From: CANJIV01 sp046330225 | Lineage (GTDB): Bacteria > Actinomycetota > Thermoleophilia > Solirubrobacterales > Solirubrobacteraceae | NCBI GenBank assembly: GCA_046330225.1 | Contig: JAXLTD010000010.1 | Coordinates: 1 to 64,000 of the forward strand | Length of the DNA: 64,000 bases | Reading direction: 5' to 3' | Part shown: positions 61,709 through 64,000 of the stretch, in pieces | Position numbering within the stretch: position 1 is the first letter of the stretch | Layout of the letters: every line of letters starts with the position of its first letter | Notes under the pieces: generated by a model | Told to the model about the DNA's origin: nothing | Seen by the model: the letters and a program-made list of their open reading frames with translations, nothing else | Database searches by the model: none | Translations under genes and position numbers: made by a program

Positions 61709-62154
61709 TGGACCGCGGAACGGCCGTCCTGCTCACCGTGGTGGCCGGCGGGGCCGCGGCGCTGCAGCCCGTGCTCAACAGCGGCGCGGGGAAGGGGCTG
61801 GGGACCTGGCAGAGCGTCCTGCTGAACTTCGTCGTCGGGGCCCTGGCGCTCGCCGTGCTCGTCGTCCTCGTCGGCGGCGGGTTTGGGTCGTTTCGCCGGG
61901 CGTCGTCGCTGCCCTGGTACTACCTCGCGGGCGGCGGCCTCTGCGGCGTGGTGATCGTCACGACGCTGCTGCTCACCGTCCGCACGCTCGGGGCCGGGCC
62001 GGTCACCGCGGCGCTCATCACCGGCCAGCTCGGCCTGGCGCTCGTGATCGACCAGTTCGGCTGGCTCGGCATCGACCGCCGCCCGCTGACGCTGACCAAG
62101 GTCGCGGGGATCGCGCTGCTCGTCGCGGGCACCTACCTCGTCGTGCGCGAGTAG
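61708..62154 (+). CDS. DMT-type membrane protein (YdcZ/DUF606-like)
   Basis: A 148-residue hydrophobic protein with about five TM segments. It starts AVLLTVVAGGAAALQPVLNSGAGKGLGTWQSVLLNFVVGALALAV and ends PLTLTKVAGIALLVAGTYLVVR. The pattern (N-terminal Gly/Ala-rich helix, NFxVG, PWYYLAGGGLCGVVIVTTLL, ALITGQLGLALVIDQFGWLG) matches the YdcZ/DUF606 family of short, dual-topology drug/metabolite transporters. Substrate unknown. ATG overlaps the polA stop in TGATG, an unusual partner for polA. Confidence 0.85.
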   Translation: MDRGTAVLLTVVAGGAAALQPVLNSGAGKGLGTWQSVLLNFVVGALALAVLVVLVGGGFGSFRRASSLPWYYLAGGGLCGVVIVTTLLLTVRTLGAGPVTAALITGQLGLALVIDQFGWLGIDRRPLTLTKVAGIALLVAGTYLVVRE

Positions 62155-62261
62155 CCGCGCCGCCCGGGTACGCGAATCCGCGCAGCCGCGGCTGGCCGGC
62201 CTCGCCGGGCGGTGATAGCGTCGCCCCGTCGGCGGAGATGGCGCAGCCAGGAGGGCTGGAG

Positions 62262-64000
62262 ATGCGAAACGGGCAGCGGGCATGCGGTGCGGCGGCAGGG
62301 CTCGCCCTGGCCCTGACGGTCCTCGGGACGCTCGTTCCGGCGGCGTGGGCCGCCCCCTCCGGCCCGCGCGGCTTCTACGACAGCCGCCTGGCCGGCAGCG
62401 CGGCCCGGGCGGCGGTCGCGGCGCCCGTGACGGCGGCGCGGGCGGCCCTGCGCTCGGCGCTCGGCCCGGGCGCCGTCGTCCAGGCCGACCCGGCGACCGG
62501 CGGCCTGCGCCAGGTTGTGCGGCTCGGCGGCTACCTGAGCGGACCGAGCGCTGCCGACCCGGCCGCCGTCGCCTGGCGCTGGGTGCGCGCCCGCCGGGCG
62601 GCGTTCGGCCTCACGCTGGCCGACCTGCGGACGCTCTCGCTCTCGCACCGCTTCACGTCGCCGGACGGCATCACCCACCTCCAGTGGATCCATCGGGTCG
62701 GCGGCGTGCCGGTCTTCGACCGCGATCTGCGCGCGCACGTCATGCGCGACGGCCGGCTGCTCAGCGTCCAGGGAGCGCCGCTGCACGGGCCGTCCCTCGG
62801 CGCGCCCGCGCACCGGCTGTCGGCGCGCGCGGCGCTCGCCGCCGCGCAGCGGGGCGCAGGGATCCGCGCCCACGTCCCGGCGGCGACGGCGCCGCGCGGG
62901 CCCCAGCACGCCGTCCGCTTCCAGGACGGGGACTCCGCGAAGCTCACGGTGTTCCCCGAAGCCGGCCCGGACCGCCTCGGGTGGGAGGTGATCGCCGCCG
63001 ACCCGGCCCGGCAGGTCACCTACGCGTCGGTCGTCGACGCCGGCACCGGCCAGACGCTCTGGCGGGAGAACCTCACCGCCGAGGCCAACCTGGCCAACGT
63101 CGTCGACCACTTCCCCGGCTCGCCCGCGGGCGGGACGCCCCATCCGGTCGACTTCGCGCCGTGGCTGTTCTCGCCGGCGACGACGCAGGTGCTCGACGGC
63201 CCGAACGCCCACGTCTACGAGGACGTGGACGGCAGCGATTCGCCGCTCAACGCAAACCCGCTGGCCAGCGAGGAGGTCGGGACGAGCGCCGGGCCCCCGA
63301 ACGCGCAGTGGCAGTTCACCCGCGGCGTCTTCCAGACGACGCCCTCGTTCTCGGCCCCTTGCGCGCCGGTTGGATGCACGTGGAATCCGAACGTCGGCCT
63401 CCTCGAACCGCCCGCGGGCGGCGCACCCGGGTCCTGGACCGTGAACTCCGACCAGTTCGCCGCGCAGGTCTTCTACTACGTCAACAACTTCCACGACTAC
63501 CTGCGAGACGCCATCGGCTTCAACGCGGCCGCGCGGAGCTTCGACGGCAACGATGCGATGGACGGACGGGCGCTGTACGGCGCGACACGGCTCAACGGAA
63601 TCGTTCCCGATCCCCCGCACCTCAACAACGCGAACATGACCACGCCGCCGGACGGGCAGGCGCCGTTCATGCGCATGTACCTCTTCGCGTCCCCCAACTG
63701 GCCCAACGGGCCCGACCGCTGGCGCGCGATCTTCGGCGGCGACGACGCCGGCGTCGTCTACCACGAGTACGTCCATGGCCTCAGCGGGCGGACGATCATC
63801 AACGCCGCGGGCGTCCAGGCGCTCGGCCCGCCGCAGGCCGGCGCCATGAACGAGGCGTGGTCGGACTGGTTCGCCGAGGACTACATCTACACGGCGGGCT
63901 TTGCCACCGACGGGCCGGGCGCGGACGTCGTGATGGGCGGCTACGAGTCCACGGTGCCGACCGGCGCCGGGCCGCGCTCGCAGCCGCTCGACTGCCCGGC
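62262..64000 (+). CDS. M36 (fungalysin-like) secreted metallopeptidase, 5' part (partial at window edge)
   Basis: An open frame of at least 579 residues that runs off the right edge. Residues 1-30 form a signal peptide ending AAWA. An FTP/propeptide-like region follows (about 50-180, including GVPVFDRDLRAHVMRDG). The catalytic domain has HEYVH at residues 501-505 (HExxH) and a third zinc ligand, Glu531, in MNEAWSDWFAEDYI. This spacing matches M36. ATG 62262 is chosen for its AGGAGGG Shine-Dalgarno sequence 7 nt upstream; an in-frame ATG at 62238 is possible. TAGCGT at 62216-62221 may be the -10. Probably a secreted zymogen. Confidence 0.9.
   Translation, partial: MRNGQRACGAAAGLALALTVLGTLVPAAWAAPSGPRGFYDSRLAGSAARAAVAAPVTAARAALRSALGPGAVVQADPATGGLRQVVRLGGYLSGPSAADPAAVAWRWVRARRAAFGLTLADLRTLSLSHRFTSPDGITHLQWIHRVGGVPVFDRDLRAHVMRDGRLLSVQGAPLHGPSLGAPAHRLSARAALAAAQRGAGIRAHVPAATAPRGPQHAVRFQDGDSAKLTVFPEAGPDRLGWEVIAADPARQVTYASVVDAGTGQTLWRENLTAEANLANVVDHFPGSPAGGTPHPVDFAPWLFSPATTQVLDGPNAHVYEDVDGSDSPLNANPLASEEVGTSAGPPNAQWQFTRGVFQTTPSFSAPCAPVGCTWNPNVGLLEPPAGGAPGSWTVNSDQFAAQVFYYVNNFHDYLRDAIGFNAAARSFDGNDAMDGRALYGATRLNGIVPDPPHLNNANMTTPPDGQAPFMRMYLFASPNWPNGPDRWRAIFGGDDAGVVYHEYVHGLSGRTIINAAGVQALGPPQAGAMNEAWSDWFAEDYIYTAGFATDGPGADVVMGGYESTVPTGAGPRSQPLDCP

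Overview
The window is about 64 kb of very GC-rich chromosomal DNA from a bacterium. Gene content and order point to an actinobacterium, most plausibly of the class Thermoleophilia (Solirubrobacterales-like). This is inferred from the very high GC, many GTG starts, an ancestral housekeeping order (comEA-comEC-holA-rpsT ... lepA ... hrcA-dnaJ-prmA ... yqeY-phoH-ybeY-era), HadA/HadB-type dehydratases and many leaderless promoters. No rRNA, phage, IS element or CRISPR array is visible. One tRNA gene, tRNA-Ala(GGC), is present on the minus strand.

Layout: 1-725 is the end of a BNR-repeat protein. 825-4290 is proB-proA-nadD-rsfS (proline and NAD synthesis, ribosome silencing). 4350-5368 holds tRNA-Ala and an alpha/beta hydrolase on the minus strand. 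5442-9120 is leuS, a nitroreductase and a LOG-like Rossmann protein. 9218-12201 is comEA and a broken comEC. 12254-15276 is holA, rpsT (minus) and murJ. 15286-18662 holds two tandem secreted delta-60-repeat paralogues (minus). 18776-20587 is lepA. 20610-22984 holds a GT-C mannosyltransferase-like protein, YjbQ and an unknown secreted protein (all minus). 23085-24941 is an SDR plus HadA/HadB-like dehydratases. 24995-27935 is hrcA-dnaJ-prmA. 28177-30617 is a sorbosone/glucose dehydrogenase-like protein and an NDH-2-like flavoprotein. 30649-34145 is yqeY-phoH-ybeY-era plus a methyltransferase. 34159-37217 holds an ArsA-like ATPase (minus), a phytoene/squalene synthase and a geranylgeranyl-reductase-like flavoprotein.

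The middle-right part is tryptophan biosynthesis: hisIE-trpE-trpG-trpD-trpC, then an HtrA serine protease, then trpF-trpB-trpA and a 56-residue membrane protein. Next come a lipoprotein (minus) and a branched-chain amino acid ABC transporter with two tandem substrate-binding proteins, livH-livM-livG-livF and a small membrane protein. The right end holds a DHA2-type MFS exporter, a two-TM potassium channel, a DUF6325-like/SHOCT pair, a TIGR01777 epimerase, an ACT-domain malic enzyme (these four minus), polA, a DMT-type membrane protein and a truncated M36 metallopeptidase.

Three signals go beyond ordinary annotation. (1) A TANNNT -10 box sits 6-9 nt upstream of the start codon of at least fourteen genes, so leaderless mRNAs appear to be common; in yqeY the codon at that spacing is ATC. 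(2) A 54-nt hairpin element occurs five times at three intergenic loci. It forms tandem pairs with exactly 17-nt spacers (71-nt period) at two loci and a diverged inverted single copy at the third, with one compensatory base-pair change in its outer stem. (3) comEC carries an in-frame TAG and three single-base frame changes within about 250 bp, although its neighbours are intact.
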